A stretch of DNA of 64,000 nt from Pseudomonas sp. GD04019 (GCF_029837695.1 NZ_JAOEEA010000010.1:1-64000); one strand, 5' to 3'. Shown: positions 27,486-37,768, numbered from the stretch's first letter. Translations and numbers: made by a program. The notes: a model not told the origin generated them from the sequence alone.

Positions 27486-28532
27486 ATGTCCAGCAGAATC
27501 ATCCTGGCCGCACTGGCCACGGGCGCGGTGATAGTCGGCGGCACCTTGCTGCTGTATCGCCCGCAACCCATCCCCACCGCACAATCCGTGTCCCCAACCG
27601 AATCCGCCCCGCTCGCCGCCACGCTGCCGAGCGACGAGCGCAGCCAGCAGGCCAGCGCGCTCAATCGACAGCTGCGCCAGACGCCTGCCGCCGCCCTGAG
27701 CGATCCCGGGCCACTGCCACCTTCGCTGCAGGGCAGCAGCCACGGCGTGACCCTGCGCGCCGATGCCCAGGGCAACCTGCAGCTGCAACCCAACCTGCTG
27801 CACCTGTTCGACTTCTACCTGGCCGGCCGCGAAGAGGAAGGCCTGGACAAGGTGCTGACCCGCATCCATCAGGACCTGGCCGCGCAGCTCAAGGGCCACG
27901 CCCTGGACCAGGCGCGCGACCTGCTGAGCCGTTACGTGGACTACCGCATCGCCCTGCAGAACCTGCCCGAAGCCGATAGCTCGATGGACGCCGGCGCCCT
28001 GCGCCTGCGCCTCGACGCGCTCAACGCGACCCGCCAGCAGTACTTCAGCGCCGAGGAGTACGCGCTGTTCTTCGCCAACGAGAACGCCGAGAACGCCGAG
28101 AACGAATACATGGTGCAGCGCCTGGCGCTGGGCCAGCAGACTGGTCTGAGCGAGGAACAGCGCCAGCAGGCCGTGGCCGAACTGGAGCTGCAGCTACCGG
28201 AGGAAGTTCGTGAGACCCGAGCCGCCAGCACCCGCCAGGGCGAGCTGTACGCAACCACGCAGGCCATGCTGGAGCGCGGCGCCAGCGCCGAGGAAATCCG
28301 CCAGGTACGCGAGCAGGCACTGGGCAGCGAGGCCGCCAATGCCCTGGCCGAACTGGATCGCCAGCAGGCCGCCTGGAAGCAGCGTCTGGCCGACTACGCC
28401 AGCGAGCGCAATCGTCTGCGCGCCGCCGGGCTCAGCGACAACGAGCTGCAGAGCGCCGTCGCCGAGTTGCAGGCCAGCCGTTTCGACGAGCTGGAGCGCA
28501 AACGGGTGCAGGCACTGGACGCGGATCTCTAG
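27486..28532 (+). CDS. lipH: Lipase-specific foldase (Lif)
   Basis: A 348-residue steric chaperone anchored in the inner membrane (helix 4-24), followed by a Pro/Ala-rich linker and a long helical domain (about 65-345) that cradles LipA in the periplasm. The Lif signature RxxFDY(F/C)LSA is represented by LHLFDFYLAG (105-114), with Leu for Arg and Phe for Tyr, a notable divergence. A short repeat ENAENAENE occurs near 200. GAGGAG lies 6 nt before the ATG. Translated just after lipA; its TAG stop shares a CTAG with the convergent transporter stop. Confidence 0.94.
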   Translation: MSSRIILAALATGAVIVGGTLLLYRPQPIPTAQSVSPTESAPLAATLPSDERSQQASALNRQLRQTPAAALSDPGPLPPSLQGSSHGVTLRADAQGNLQLQPNLLHLFDFYLAGREEEGLDKVLTRIHQDLAAQLKGHALDQARDLLSRYVDYRIALQNLPEADSSMDAGALRLRLDALNATRQQYFSAEEYALFFANENAENAENEYMVQRLALGQQTGLSEEQRQQAVAELELQLPEEVRETRAASTRQGELYATTQAMLERGASAEEIRQVREQALGSEAANALAELDRQQAAWKQRLADYASERNRLRAAGLSDNELQSAVAELQASRFDELERKRVQALDADL

Positions 28533-29401
28533 CGAGGACGTGGTAGGCGATTGCACAGGTAGATGCCGGCAATCGCCAGCGCCCCGCCGATGCAGATTTG
28601 TGGAGTCAGGCGCTCGTCCAGCAGCAACGCGCCGAACAGCACGGCGGTCAGCGGATTGAGGGCGATGAATACGCCGGAGCGGGTTGCACCGATCTGGCGG
28701 ATACCGTCGTAGTACCAGATGTAAGCCAGCGCCGAGCCGATGGCGCCGAGGTAGAACAGGCTCAACCACTGGCCGCCTGTTGGCAGCGCCCAGGTCCCGG
28801 GCACCAGAGCCAAGGTGGTGGCGCATAGCATCAGAGTGCCCAACCAGATCGAGTAGCTCACCGTGTGCAGCGGCCCCAGCGCCTGGGAGAGCCCACGGGA
28901 GAACACGCTATAGATCACCCAGCTCAGCACGCAGCCGAAGATCAGCAGGTCGCCCCACCAGGCGCCATCGAGTAGCGAGCCCTCACGACCGAGGATCACC
29001 AGCCCAGCCCCTAGCAAGCACAGACTGATGCCCAGCAGTCGCAGCGGTGTCAGGCGCTCGCCGTAAAAGCAGAAACCCGCCAGGGCGATCAGCGCCGGAT
29101 TCAGCGCGACGATCAGCGCCGCCCGCGAGGCGCTGGTGTGCTGCAAACCGAAGAAGAAGCACAGGTTGTACAGGAAGATGCCGCAGCCACCGAGCAGCGC
29201 CAGCCGCCCCCATTGCCGTGGCGACGGCCGTGCCCAAGCCCCACCAATGAAGGGCAGCACCAACGCCAGCGTCAGGCTGGCGATGATGAAGCGGGTGCTG
29301 GCCGCCAGCAGCGGCTCCATGTCACCCGCCAGGTAGCGCCCGGCGACGAAGGTGCCGCCCCAGATCATCGCCACCGCCACCAACTTCACGTAGACCCACA
29401 T
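28529..29401 (-). CDS. EamA/DMT-family transporter
   Basis: A 290-residue inner membrane protein with ten predicted helices arranged as two EamA repeats (about 6-135 and 148-285). This is a drug/metabolite exporter of RhaT/YdcZ type; substrate unknown. The gene overlaps lipH by 4 nt (shared CTAG) and is divergent from a LysR regulator gene 91 nt away, the usual arrangement for an exporter and its controller. Confidence 0.9.
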   Translation of the reverse strand: MWVYVKLVAVAMIWGGTFVAGRYLAGDMEPLLAASTRFIIASLTLALVLPFIGGAWARPSPRQWGRLALLGGCGIFLYNLCFFFGLQHTSASRAALIVALNPALIALAGFCFYGERLTPLRLLGISLCLLGAGLVILGREGSLLDGAWWGDLLIFGCVLSWVIYSVFSRGLSQALGPLHTVSYSIWLGTLMLCATTLALVPGTWALPTGGQWLSLFYLGAIGSALAYIWYYDGIRQIGATRSGVFIALNPLTAVLFGALLLDERLTPQICIGGALAIAGIYLCNRLPRPR

Positions 29402-29461
29402 GCCAGATGCCCATCGATGCTTATTTCACCCAGCATCCAGCTAATTCAGGCTAATAGTAAA

Positions 29462-29477
29462 ATGAGTGAAAACTCAT
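29462..29477. promoter_or_regulatory. Palindrome between EamA and LysR genes
   Basis: ATGAGT-GAAA-ACTCAT, perfect 6-bp arms, 15 nt upstream of the LysR ATG and 60 nt from the EamA start. A plausible LysR operator, possibly autoregulatory. Confidence 0.4.
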
Positions 29478-29492
29478 GACGGCAGCCTGCAC

Positions 29493-30407
29493 ATGACCCT
29501 CACCCAACTGCACATCTTCACCGTGGTCGCCGAACTCGGCGGTTTCACCAGCGCGGCGGCGCGCCTGGGCATCAGCCAGTCGGCGGTGTCCCACGCGATC
29601 AAGGCGCTGGAACAGGAACTGGATATCGTGCTGCTGCACCGCCATCAGGCCCGGGTGGAGCTGAGCGATATCGGCCAGCACCTGCTGCAGCGCGCCCGCG
29701 CCATGCTCGGCCTGGCCGAGACCATGCGCCAGGAAGCTGCTGCCGCACGCGGCATGAAGCTCGGCACGCTACGCATCGGCTCCTTCGGCCCTAGCGCCTC
29801 GATGCGCCTGCTGCCGCTGATCCTGCAGCGCTTTCGCGAGATGTATCCGGGAATAGAAGTACTGATCGACGAGGGGCCGGATCGCCAGATCGTGCAATGG
29901 CTGCAGGAGCGCAGGGTCGATATCGGCTTCGTGGTGTTGCCGGAACCGCGCTTCGACAGCGTGCCGCTGTTCGAGGATCAACTGGTCGCCGTGCTGCCCG
30001 CCGAACACCCTCTGGCCGCGCAATCGGCAGTTGCACTGGCGCAGCTATGCGGACAGCCCTTCGTGCTGACCGAGGCCGGCTCATCCGAACTGGTCGACAA
30101 CCTGTTCCGCAGCGCCCGCCTGCAACCCGACATCCGCTATCGCTGCAGCCAGCTGATCAGCACCTTGGACACGGTCGCCAGAGGCGACGCGGTCACGGTG
30201 GTGGCGGAGCTGTCGGTGCCGGATGGCGGCGCGGGGCGCTACTGCATCAGGCCATTGCGACCCGCGGTACCGCGCCGAGTCGGCCTGGCCCTGCCGGACC
30301 GGCGCCAGGCCTCGCCGGCGACCACTGCCTTCATTGAGCTGGCCACCGAGCTGCTGCGCAGTGGCACGCTGAGTCTGGCGGTCGAACCCGCGCGGACTAA
30401 CCTCTAA
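29493..30407 (+). CDS. LysR-family regulator
   Basis: A 304-residue LysR regulator: winged helix-turn-helix at 3-60 (LGGFTSAAARLGISQSAVSHAIKALE) and a substrate-binding domain at 88-295. It probably controls the divergent EamA exporter gene. The ATG at 29493 is used because the HTH begins there; an earlier GTG at 29466 is in frame and would overlap the palindrome. Inducer unknown. Confidence 0.92.
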   Translation: MTLTQLHIFTVVAELGGFTSAAARLGISQSAVSHAIKALEQELDIVLLHRHQARVELSDIGQHLLQRARAMLGLAETMRQEAAAARGMKLGTLRIGSFGPSASMRLLPLILQRFREMYPGIEVLIDEGPDRQIVQWLQERRVDIGFVVLPEPRFDSVPLFEDQLVAVLPAEHPLAAQSAVALAQLCGQPFVLTEAGSSELVDNLFRSARLQPDIRYRCSQLISTLDTVARGDAVTVVAELSVPDGGAGRYCIRPLRPAVPRRVGLALPDRRQASPATTAFIELATELLRSGTLSLAVEPARTNL

Positions 30408-30430
30408 GGCAAAACCGAGGGGAAACCACC

Positions 30431-30649
30431 ATGGACGAGCAGGACAACGACAAGCCGCTGACCTTCCGCGAGATGCTGCAGAGCGTGCTGGCCGCCGCCT
30501 TCGGCGTGCAGAGCGGCAAGAACCGCGCGCGCGACTTCAGCCGGGGCAAGCCGAGCCACTTCATCTTGCTTGGCGTGTTGTTCACCTCGATCTTCGTGCT
30601 GCTGCTGTTCGCCCTGGTCCAGTTGGTGCTGCACCTGGCCGGGGTCTAG
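30431..30649 (+). CDS. DUF2970 membrane protein
   Basis: A 72-residue protein matching DUF2970: an N-terminal TFREMLQSVLAAAFGVQSGKN segment, RDFSRGKP and a C-terminal transmembrane helix (about 45-70). Function unknown; widespread in proteobacteria. GAGGGG precedes the ATG by 9 nt. The stop shares a CTAG with the convergent gene. Confidence 0.88.
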   Translation: MDEQDNDKPLTFREMLQSVLAAAFGVQSGKNRARDFSRGKPSHFILLGVLFTSIFVLLLFALVQLVLHLAGV

Positions 30650-31704
30650 CGCAGCAACTCGTCGATGGAGAACGAATAGGCCTGCATGGCCGGATTGCGG
30701 GTGGCGCTGAAGCGCTTGAAGTTCAGGCCGATGTCGGAGCGCTTGAGGCGTGCCTGCAGCTTCTTCGCCTGCTGCGCATCCACCAGGCGCAGCAGACGGG
30801 CCATCTGGTCCTTGCCGCCACGCTCGGCGAAGTCCAGCCCCGCGGCATGGTCGTGCAACATCACAAGGGCGCAGCCGCCGAGGATGAAATGCCCGGTGGC
30901 CAGTGCCGCCAACTTGCCGTCCACGCGCGCCTGCAAGGCACTCGGAGAATTGTTCAGCGCCGTGAAGCGCAGCTGCCGGCCCTGCTCCTGCGCCGCCTGC
31001 ATGGCACCGAAGGCCATCTCGTCGTTGGCCGACCAGACCATCTCCACGTCCGGGTAGCGCGGCAGCAGGGCCTTGGCCTGCTCGTAGGCGCGCTGCTGGC
31101 GCCATTCACCGTAGAGCAACTGACGCAGGCGCACCTGTGGGTACTCCGCCAACGCTCGATGCAGCCCCGCCTCGCGCAGGGTGGCCGAGGGAGTGTTCTT
31201 CACCCCGGAAAAGGCCACCAGCTCGCTGCCGTCCTTGGCCTGCTGCAGCAGCGCCTTGGCCATCAGGTAACCGGCTTCTTCGTCGTTGGTGACCAGGCTG
31301 CCGATCCAGTTGCGGTATTTGTCGCGCGGGCCGCCGACCCTCTGCTGCTGCTCCTCGGTCAGGGTGCTGTGCAGGGCGAACAGGCGGATGCCGCTGTCGG
31401 CCAGCAGGCGCAGGATCTCCGGCCCCAGGTATTGCTCGTTGACGAACAGCACGTAATCCGGCTTGTGCGGACGCTCCAGCAGCGCACGGGCGTTCTGCAG
31501 GATGGTCTCGGCATTACGCTCGCCATAGACCACCTCCAGCTGCATGCCGAGGTCGTCAGCGGCGTCCTGCATATAAAGGCTGTAATTGACCCAGAAGCGC
31601 TCGTGGGAATAGCCCGGATTGAGGAAGACCACCGAAGTGGCCTGGGCCGAGAGGCAAAAAAGGCTCAGACAGAGAAGCAGAATGGCACGCGCGAACAAAA
31701 CCAT
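30646..31704 (-). CDS. Periplasmic binding protein, sugar/LuxP-like
   Basis: A 352-residue type I periplasmic binding protein: signal peptide 1-22 (LSAQA), SVVFLNPGYSHERFW at the start of domain 1, and a ribose-binding-protein-like hinge. There is no transporter gene nearby; such solitary proteins often feed sensor kinases or cyclases. I chose the ATG at 31704; an upstream ATG at 31734 overlaps a TATAAT box (31733-31738, minus strand), which makes the shorter form likelier. Ligand unknown. Confidence 0.82.
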   Translation of the reverse strand: MVLFARAILLLCLSLFCLSAQATSVVFLNPGYSHERFWVNYSLYMQDAADDLGMQLEVVYGERNAETILQNARALLERPHKPDYVLFVNEQYLGPEILRLLADSGIRLFALHSTLTEEQQQRVGGPRDKYRNWIGSLVTNDEEAGYLMAKALLQQAKDGSELVAFSGVKNTPSATLREAGLHRALAEYPQVRLRQLLYGEWRQQRAYEQAKALLPRYPDVEMVWSANDEMAFGAMQAAQEQGRQLRFTALNNSPSALQARVDGKLAALATGHFILGGCALVMLHDHAAGLDFAERGGKDQMARLLRLVDAQQAKKLQARLKRSDIGLNFKRFSATRNPAMQAYSFSIDELLR

Positions 31705-31784
31705 GAATCCAGATTCAGCATTATCGCGGCGCATTATACAGAGCATCCTCTGGCCAAGTGCCACCATCGATCATGCCGAGCCAT

Positions 31785-31820
31785 AAAAAAGGGCCAGCGT
31801 CGGTTGCCCGCGACTGGCCC
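31785..31820 (-). terminator. Terminator of the 37-residue protein gene
   Basis: GGGCCAG (31791-31797) pairs with CTGGCCC (31814-31820) across 16 nt; six T follow on the minus strand. It is 20 nt past the stop of the small gene at 31840-31953. Confidence 0.7.
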
Positions 31821-31839
31821 TTCCTCTTCTTTATGCCGG

Positions 31840-31953
31840 CTATTGATGGCTGACCCAGAACACTGCGGTGCTTACCGCCAGCAGGATCAGGGCGAAGATG
31901 GCCCAGGCGTCGACAACGCTGTCCTTTTCGTCTGCAGTGGTGTGCTCGGTCAT
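31840..31953 (-). CDS. 37-residue single-helix membrane protein
   Basis: Short gene with a soluble acidic N-terminus (MTEHTTADEKDSVVDAW) followed by one hydrophobic helix (AIFALILLAVSTAVFWV) and SHQ at the end. A GGGGG stretch lies 5 nt before the ATG, and a terminator follows. Function unknown; it resembles small single-helix subunits of membrane complexes. The remaining 231 nt up to cysI are AT-rich around 32029-32095 and probably hold the cysI promoter and control site. Confidence 0.6.
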   Translation of the reverse strand: MTEHTTADEKDSVVDAWAIFALILLAVSTAVFWVSHQ

Positions 31954-32184
31954 GGTGCCCCCGTTTGTTGTGGTTATGGGTTTCCCAGAGTTAAGACCAG
32001 CCGCGCTGCGCTCTCAAGTCGGCTCGCTTATCTACTTTAGCTATGTACTTATATGGAAACTTCATTTTTTCGAATATTCACGAACTGATATCTTTGCCCG
32101 GCCCTGATAAAGAGCGCGTTTACCGTGCGCGCGAAAAAGCCAATTTCTGCCTGATGAAGCAGTAGCCTGACCCACAGGACCCCT

Positions 32185-33826
<1,642 letters not shown>

Positions 33827-33843
<17 letters not shown>

Positions 33844-34324
33844 GAACGGCCAGATCCTGGACGAGACCTGGCACCTGCTGCCGGCCGACGCCAGCCTCGA
33901 CAGCATCAGCAACAGCGACGACCTGATCGTGCCGCTGGCCCTGTGGCGCGAGCACGCTCATGCTCTCAAGGCCCGCGACGGCGGCCTGGGCGTATGGCTG
34001 GAAGCCGGTGAAGAGATCGAGGAAATCGTCGACCAGTTGGACAACTTCCAGGTGATCGCCCTCAACTTCCCCGCCTTCACCGACGGCCGCCACTGCTCCA
34101 GCGCCTACCTGCTGCGCAACCGCTACGGCTACAAGGGCGAACTGCGCGCCATCGGCGACGTGCTGCGCGACCAACTGTTCTCCTACCAGCGCGTGGGCTT
34201 CGACGCCTTCGCCCTGCGCGCGGACAAGGACCCGGTCGATGCGCTGAAGGCCTTCGAAGAGTTCGGCGAGGTCTACCAGGCCTCCACCGACCAGCCGCTG
34301 CCGCTGTTCCGCCGCCGCGCCTGA
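33827..34324 (+). CDS. DUF934 protein, sulfite reductase partner
   Basis: A 165-residue protein of the DUF934 family, which almost always follows cysI in proteobacteria and is thought to help sulfite reduction or siroheme/electron transfer. Visible landmarks: ALNFPAFTDGRHCSSAYLLR near 85-105 and LRDQLFSYQRVGFDAF. It overlaps cysI by 17 nt, with its ribosome site AAGGAG inside the cysI reading frame, so the two are translationally coupled. A terminator follows 12 nt later. Confidence 0.92.
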
Positions 34325-34336
34325 TTCGGCCCCATG

Positions 34337-34363
34337 AAAAAGCCCCGCACCGCGGGGCTTTTT
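34337..34363. terminator. Intrinsic terminator after cysI-DUF934
   Basis: GCCCCGC/GCGGGGC stem with a 3-nt loop (34342-34358), five A before and five T after. Confidence 0.92.
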
Positions 34364-34383
34364 CGTTTCAGGCCAAGCCTTAT

Positions 34384-34448
34384 GTAAGAGCGAGCTCTGC
34401 TCGCGAACCAGGCCAAGCAACAGCTTCGCGAGCAGAGCTCGCTCCTAC
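34384..34448. repeat. REP-like inverted repeat with 24-bp arms
   Basis: Arms 34384-34407 and 34425-34448 (AGCGAGCTCTGCTCGCGAA core) pair with one mismatch over 24 bp, separated by 17 nt. It lies between convergent genes. The GAGCGAGCTCTGCTCGCG motif is a common Pseudomonas repeat, distinct from the one at 4903-4955. Confidence 0.85.
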
Positions 34449-34453
34449 CCAGA

Positions 34454-35032
34454 CTATGCCCGCACCGACTCCCAGGCCACGCTGGCCAGCAGCTCTCGGC
34501 AGTCGGCCAGCTGTGTCTGCGTCCGCCCTGCCAGCCAGTTCCGGGCGAAGTCGTGGGTCGGGCCGATGATCACTGAGCCGAAGCAGTCCGTCGGCATGGC
34601 CTTGAACAGACCCTCCTGGCGATAGCCGGCCAGGGCATCGAGGATGCGCTGATAGTGCACGCGATTGGCCTCGCGCAGTTGCTCCCCCATTTCGCTGGCC
34701 TCGACCCGTCCGCGGCTGTGCAGGACGAAGCGCGCCCAGTCCGGGTTGGCCGCCACCCAGTCGATATAGCTGGTAACCAGCAACCGGACGCAGGCCTCGG
34801 CGCTGTCAGCCGTGGCGAAGCCCTCCTCCAGCAAAGCGGCGTATTCGGCAGTGCCGGCCAGGTAGAGCGCGCCGATGATCCGTTCCTTGTTGCCGAAGTG
34901 ATGGTAGAGGCTACCGATGCTGGCGCCGGAGCGGTCGCGGATCATCTCGATGGTGGTGGCATCTACGCCGGTTTCGGTGAAGCAGGCCAGGGCGGCCTGA
35001 AGGATTTCGTCTTTGCGGGAACGGCGAGCCAT
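34454..35032 (-). CDS. TetR-family regulator
   Basis: A 192-residue repressor: helix-turn-helix at 8-50 (VDATTIEMIRDRSGASIGSLYHHFGNKE) and an all-helical ligand domain. It is divergent from a DUF4442 thioesterase gene, and two overlapping AT-rich palindromes lie between them (separate entry), so it probably represses both. Ligand likely an acyl-CoA or fatty acid given the neighbour, by inference. Confidence 0.92.
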   Translation of the reverse strand: MARRSRKDEILQAALACFTETGVDATTIEMIRDRSGASIGSLYHHFGNKERIIGALYLAGTAEYAALLEEGFATADSAEACVRLLVTSYIDWVAANPDWARFVLHSRGRVEASEMGEQLREANRVHYQRILDALAGYRQEGLFKAMPTDCFGSVIIGPTHDFARNWLAGRTQTQLADCRELLASVAWESVRA

Positions 35033-35049
35033 GAGGCTTCCTCATCAAA

Positions 35050-35077
35050 CTAGAATAAATTTCTAGAATTAAATTCT
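35050..35077. promoter_or_regulatory. Overlapping palindromic TetR operators
   Basis: CTAGAATAAATTTCTAG (35050-35066) is a perfect dyad, and AGAATTAAATTCT (35065-35077) is a second perfect dyad sharing two bases. TATACT at 35086-35091 is a candidate -10 for the thioesterase gene, so binding here would block it. Confidence 0.6.
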
Positions 35078-35138
35078 GATATTCGTATACTGCCTCGGCG
35101 CGCGCTTCTCTTCAATGCCATCCCTTTCAGGAGCACCC

Positions 35139-35576
35139 ATGAGTCAGATGATGCAGATGTACAAGCAGGCAGGCCCGGCACAGTTCAGCGCCATGATCGG
35201 CCAGGTCGCCCCCTACTTCGCCAGCATCGCCCCGCAGTTCGTAGAGCTGCGCCCGGGCTACGCCGAAGTGACCTTCCCCAAGCGCCGCGAAGTGCTCAAT
35301 CACATCGGCACCGTGCACGCCATCGCCCTGTGCAACGCCGCCGAACTGGCCGCCGGCACCATGACCGATGCCTCCATTCCCGCCGGCTGCCGCTGGATTC
35401 CCCGCGGCATGACCGTGGAATACCTGGCCAAGGCCAAGGGCGACGTACGCACCGTGGCCGACGGCAGCGCCATCGACTGGAGCCAGACCGGCGACATCAA
35501 GGTGCCGGTGGTGGCCTACGTGGAAGGCGAGCCGGTGTTCCGCGCAGAGATCACCATGTACGTCAGCCAGGCGTAA
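35139..35576 (+). CDS. DUF4442 hotdog-fold thioesterase
   Basis: A 145-residue hotdog-fold protein of the PaaI/DUF4442 type, expected to hydrolyse acyl-CoA thioesters. Landmarks: PGYAEVTFPKRREVLNHIGTVHA, AALCNAAELAAGT and GMTVEYLAKAKG. GGAG before the ATG. It is divergent from and probably repressed by the TetR protein. A perfect terminator follows. Confidence 0.88.
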   Translation: MSQMMQMYKQAGPAQFSAMIGQVAPYFASIAPQFVELRPGYAEVTFPKRREVLNHIGTVHAIALCNAAELAAGTMTDASIPAGCRWIPRGMTVEYLAKAKGDVRTVADGSAIDWSQTGDIKVPVVAYVEGEPVFRAEITMYVSQA

Positions 35577-35579
35577 ACG

Positions 35580-35606
35580 AAAAGGCCCGGCATATGCCGG
35601 GCCTTT
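35580..35606. terminator. Palindromic terminator between DUF4442 and acuI
   Basis: Perfect 20-bp palindrome GGCCCGGCAT/ATGCCGGGCC (35584-35603) flanked by four A and three T. Serves both convergent genes. Confidence 0.88.
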
Positions 35607-35622
35607 CCTTCTACTCGACGTC

Positions 35623-36612
35623 TCAGCCGAGATTGACCAGCACCCGGCCGACCATCTGGCCGGCGAGGATCTGCTCGATGGCCTTGGGCAACTGCTCCAG
35701 GCTGACTTCCTCGGCCAGACTCTCCAGGTTGCCGAGCTTCCACTGCAGGGACAGCTTGTCCCACATGGAGGCCTTGACCACCAGTGGCAGTTCCACCGAA
35801 TCCACCCCCAGCAGATTGACCCCGCGCAGGATGAAGGGCGCCACGCTCCCCTTGAAGCCCATGCCGGCGGTCAGGCCGCAGCAGGCGGCGCTGGCGCCAT
35901 AGCGCAGCGACTTGACCACGTTGAACAGGATGTCGCCGCCGACCGTATCCACCGCACCGGCCCAACGCTCCTTGAGCATCATCTTCTCGCTGCCATCCTG
36001 CAGCTCCTCGCGCGGCACGATCTGCTGCGCGCCGAGCTGACGCAGGAACTCGCCCTGCCCAGCCTTGCCGGTGGACGCCGCAACGTTGTAACCGAGGCGC
36101 GATAACAGGGCCACGGAGATCGAACCGACGCCGCCGGTAGCGCCGGTCACCAGCACTGGGCCGGCAGCCGGGGTCAGCCCGGCCTGCTCCAGCTTGTCCA
36201 CACACAGCGCGGCGGTCAGGCCGGCGGTGCCGAGCAGCATGGCCTCTCGCAGCGACAGGCCCTTGGGGCGCTTGATCACCCAGGCGGCCGGCACGCGGAT
36301 GTACTGGCCGAAACCGCCGGCGGTGTTCATGCCCAGGTCATAGCCGGTGACGATGACCTCGTCGCCCGCGGCGAATTCGCTTACCGAGGACTCGGCCACC
36401 ACGCCGGCGGCGTCGATGCCCGGAGTATGCGGGAAGGCCTTGGTCACACCGCGATTGCCGCTGGCGGACAGGGCGTCCTTGTAGTTGAGCGAGGAGTACT
36501 GCACGCGAATCAGCACCTCGCCGGCCGGTAGATCGGCGACGGCGCGCTCGACCACCTTGGGCACGAAGGCGCCGTTTTCCTCGCTGACCAGCAATGCCTT
36601 GAACTGGCTCAT
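35623..36612 (-). CDS. acuI: Acrylyl-CoA reductase / YhdH-type oxidoreductase
   Basis: A 329-residue medium-chain reductase that reduces acrylyl-CoA to propionyl-CoA with NADPH in the AcuI family. GroES-like N-terminal domain (NYKDALSASG), TGATGGVGS nucleotide loop at 156-164, and no structural zinc cysteines. The family also contains quinone oxidoreductases. It follows sohB by 10 nt in the same direction, so it shares its transcript. Confidence 0.9.
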   Translation of the reverse strand: MSQFKALLVSEENGAFVPKVVERAVADLPAGEVLIRVQYSSLNYKDALSASGNRGVTKAFPHTPGIDAAGVVAESSVSEFAAGDEVIVTGYDLGMNTAGGFGQYIRVPAAWVIKRPKGLSLREAMLLGTAGLTAALCVDKLEQAGLTPAAGPVLVTGATGGVGSISVALLSRLGYNVAASTGKAGQGEFLRQLGAQQIVPREELQDGSEKMMLKERWAGAVDTVGGDILFNVVKSLRYGASAACCGLTAGMGFKGSVAPFILRGVNLLGVDSVELPLVVKASMWDKLSLQWKLGNLESLAEEVSLEQLPKAIEQILAGQMVGRVLVNLG

Positions 36613-36622
36613 GCCTAGCTCC

Positions 36623-37645
36623 TTACCAGAACCGTTGTTGATTGAGACGACTCCACCAGCTCAGTAGCAGGCGGTCCAGCGTGACACTGGCGGCCAGGCC
36701 GAAACGCTCCGGCAGGCTCTTCTTCTCGGCGAAATGCAGATGGAACAGCTCGGCCTCGCGGGCGCGCTCGGCCAGGTATTCGTCGCTGGTCTTGAGTTCA
36801 TCGACCAGGCGCTTTTCCAGCGCGGCGATACCCAGCCAGACTTCACCGGTGGCGATCTCGTCGATATTCAACTGTGAGCGATAGCGGGCCACGAAGTTCT
36901 TGAACAACTCATGGGTAGTTTCCAGGTCTTCCTGGAACTTCTCCCGGCCCTTCTCGGTGTTCTCGCCGAGTACGGTGAGGGTGCGCTTGAACTCGCCGGC
37001 GGTGAGCAGCTCGACGTCGATGTCGTGCTTTTTCAGCAGGCGATGGATGTTGGGCAGCTGGGCCACCACGCCGATGGAACCGAGGATGGCGAACGGCGCG
37101 GACAGCACCTTGTCGCCAATGCAGGCCATCATGTAGCCGCCGCTGGCGGCCACCTTGTCCACGCACACGGTGAGCGGCACGCCGGCCTGGCGGATGCGCG
37201 CCAGCTGCGAGGAGGCCAGGCCGTAGCCATGCACCATGCCGCCGCCGCTTTCCAGGCGCAGCACCACTTCGTCCTCGGCAGTGGCCAGGCTCAGCAGCGC
37301 GGTGACTTCGTGGCGCAGGTTGTCGGTGGCCGAGGCCTTGATGTCGCCATCGAAGTCGAGCACGAACACCCGCGGCTTGTGCCCGCCTTCCTTCTTCTGC
37401 TGCTTGGCCTGCTTCGCCTCGGCCTTGCGCTGAGCCTTGAGCTGCGCCTTGTCCAGCAGCTCGTGTTCCAGACGCTCGCGTAGCGCCTTGTAGAAATCGT
37501 TGAGCTTGTGCACCTGCAACTGGCCACCGCCTTTCCCGCGCCCCTTGCCACGCAGCGCGGCAATGGTCAGCAGTACCACGATGATCGCGACCACCACGGT
37601 CAGGGTGCGGAGCAGAAAGTCCGCATAATCCAACAGAAACTCCAC
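36623..37645 (-). CDS. sohB: Inner membrane serine protease SohB
   Basis: A 340-residue signal peptide peptidase-type protease. A membrane helix at 12-30, a Lys/Ala/Glu-rich linker (60-90), then the ClpP-like domain with nucleophile S168 (AASGGY) and general base K220 (GEFKR), 52 residues apart as in SppA. GTG at 37645 is chosen because VEFLLDYADFL is the normal SohB start and GAGGGGG lies upstream; an ATG 43 codons earlier is improbable. Precedes acuI. Confidence 0.92.
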   Translation of the reverse strand: MEFLLDYADFLLRTLTVVVAIIVVLLTIAALRGKGRGKGGGQLQVHKLNDFYKALRERLEHELLDKAQLKAQRKAEAKQAKQQKKEGGHKPRVFVLDFDGDIKASATDNLRHEVTALLSLATAEDEVVLRLESGGGMVHGYGLASSQLARIRQAGVPLTVCVDKVAASGGYMMACIGDKVLSAPFAILGSIGVVAQLPNIHRLLKKHDIDVELLTAGEFKRTLTVLGENTEKGREKFQEDLETTHELFKNFVARYRSQLNIDEIATGEVWLGIAALEKRLVDELKTSDEYLAERAREAELFHLHFAEKKSLPERFGLAASVTLDRLLLSWWSRLNQQRFW

Positions 37646-37768
37646 AGGTTCCCCCTCGTCTATCCTGTCCCAGGGCCCAAGCCAGCACCCGCCGGCCCCC
37701 AGCATACCGGCGCGAACAGCTGCCGGCCAATCGCGACGAACCGCGCATCGGCCGTCTTCAGTGAATTC

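Noticed and set aside
31733..31767. Longer N-terminus for the periplasmic binding protein
   Set aside because: It would precede the signal peptide with charged residues and overlap a TATAAT box.
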